Source of the DNA: Hydra vulgaris | Lineage: Eukaryota > Cnidaria > Hydrozoa > Anthoathecata > Hydridae | Direction: 5' to 3' | Assembly (NCBI RefSeq): GCF_038396675.1 | Contig: NC_088929.1 | Location: 34,027,501-34,091,500, forward strand | Length of the DNA: 64,000 bases | Shown: piece by piece, positions 63,849 to 64,000 of the stretch | Numbering within the stretch: position 1 is the stretch's first letter | Layout of the letters: the number at the start of each line of letters is the position of its first letter | Program-made: the position numbers and the translations under genes | The notes under the pieces: model-generated | The model's input: only the letters and a program-made list of their open reading frames with translations | Told to the model about the DNA's origin: nothing | Database searches by the model: none

Positions 63849-64000
63849 AGTTGCTTTTGCAATAAGTAAGAACGAAGAACTTCGATATGAGTTTCTTGCA
63901 TTTAAAACAGCTACGACAAATAAAATTCGTATGCTTAGAAATGAAAACTCTAATTTGCGTGAATAAATAGAGTATCTTCAAAAAGAAAAACTTATTCAAG
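63841..64000 (+). other. Possible coding fragment running off the window
   Basis: One frame reads VAFAISKNEELRYEFLAFK and MLRNENSNLRE, then a TAA, then EYLQKEKLIQ to the edge. The heptad-like pattern suggests a coiled coil, as in LINE ORF1 or other transposon proteins. It is too short to assign. Confidence 0.3.

Overview
The window looks like a piece of a small metazoan genome, most likely a cnidarian of the Hydra type. It is very AT-rich and packed with (TA)n tracts, and it holds decayed copies of many animal transposon classes: Tc1/mariner, pogo, hAT, Helitron, Penelope-like and CR1/L2/Jockey-like LINEs. The one host-type gene joins an ShKT domain to a chymotrypsin-like protease and is cut into short phase-1 exons. 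The organism is an inference from this composition; no database was searched.

Layout. 1-1020: broken Tc1/mariner transposase. 1405-2108: 3' end of a LINE. 1929-16292: a near-perfect inverted repeat with two arms of about 6.84 kb around a 691-bp spacer. Each arm carries one six-exon gene for a secreted ShKT + chymotrypsin-fold protease, so the two genes stand head to head and are transcribed outward. The left copy is open. The right copy has lost one T in a T-run of the signal-peptide exon. 16598-18157: LINE fragment. 19335-21420: a Penelope-like element preceded by the tail of a second copy. 21994-22833: long TA and GTAT microsatellites. 24191-25369: a mariner with both ends and a TA duplication but a deleted catalytic region. 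25418-29230: a pogo-type transposase, an apparently inverted C-terminal zinc-finger exon, a 65-bp perfect inverted repeat, 0.32-kb direct repeats and a foldback MITE. 32440-32728: an isolated GC-rich patch. 33743-36100 and 50798-51385: fragments of one uncharacterised multicopy protein family. 37103-39225: hAT transposase. 46290-50040: nearly full-length LINE with ORF1 and ORF2. 56524-58048: a compact DNA transposon whose transposase starts with a RING finger and whose inverted ends are arrays of short repeats; it appears to sit inside a Helitron whose open part is 58084-59228. 60064-60200: a GC-rich segment with several stacked hairpins. 61747-62419: minisatellites.

Theme. The window is rich in short, nearly perfect hairpins (stems of about 12-33 bp, mostly with loops of 2-12 nt). 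Three of them lie inside transposon reading frames (Penelope RT, LINE RT, RING-transposase), where a conserved stretch is followed or preceded by its own inverted copy. That is what intrastrand template switching would leave. The 14-kb palindrome may be a large-scale relative of the same process, or a collapse of haplotypes in assembly; long reads would decide. Exon limits were set by eye from GT/AG sites and phase.
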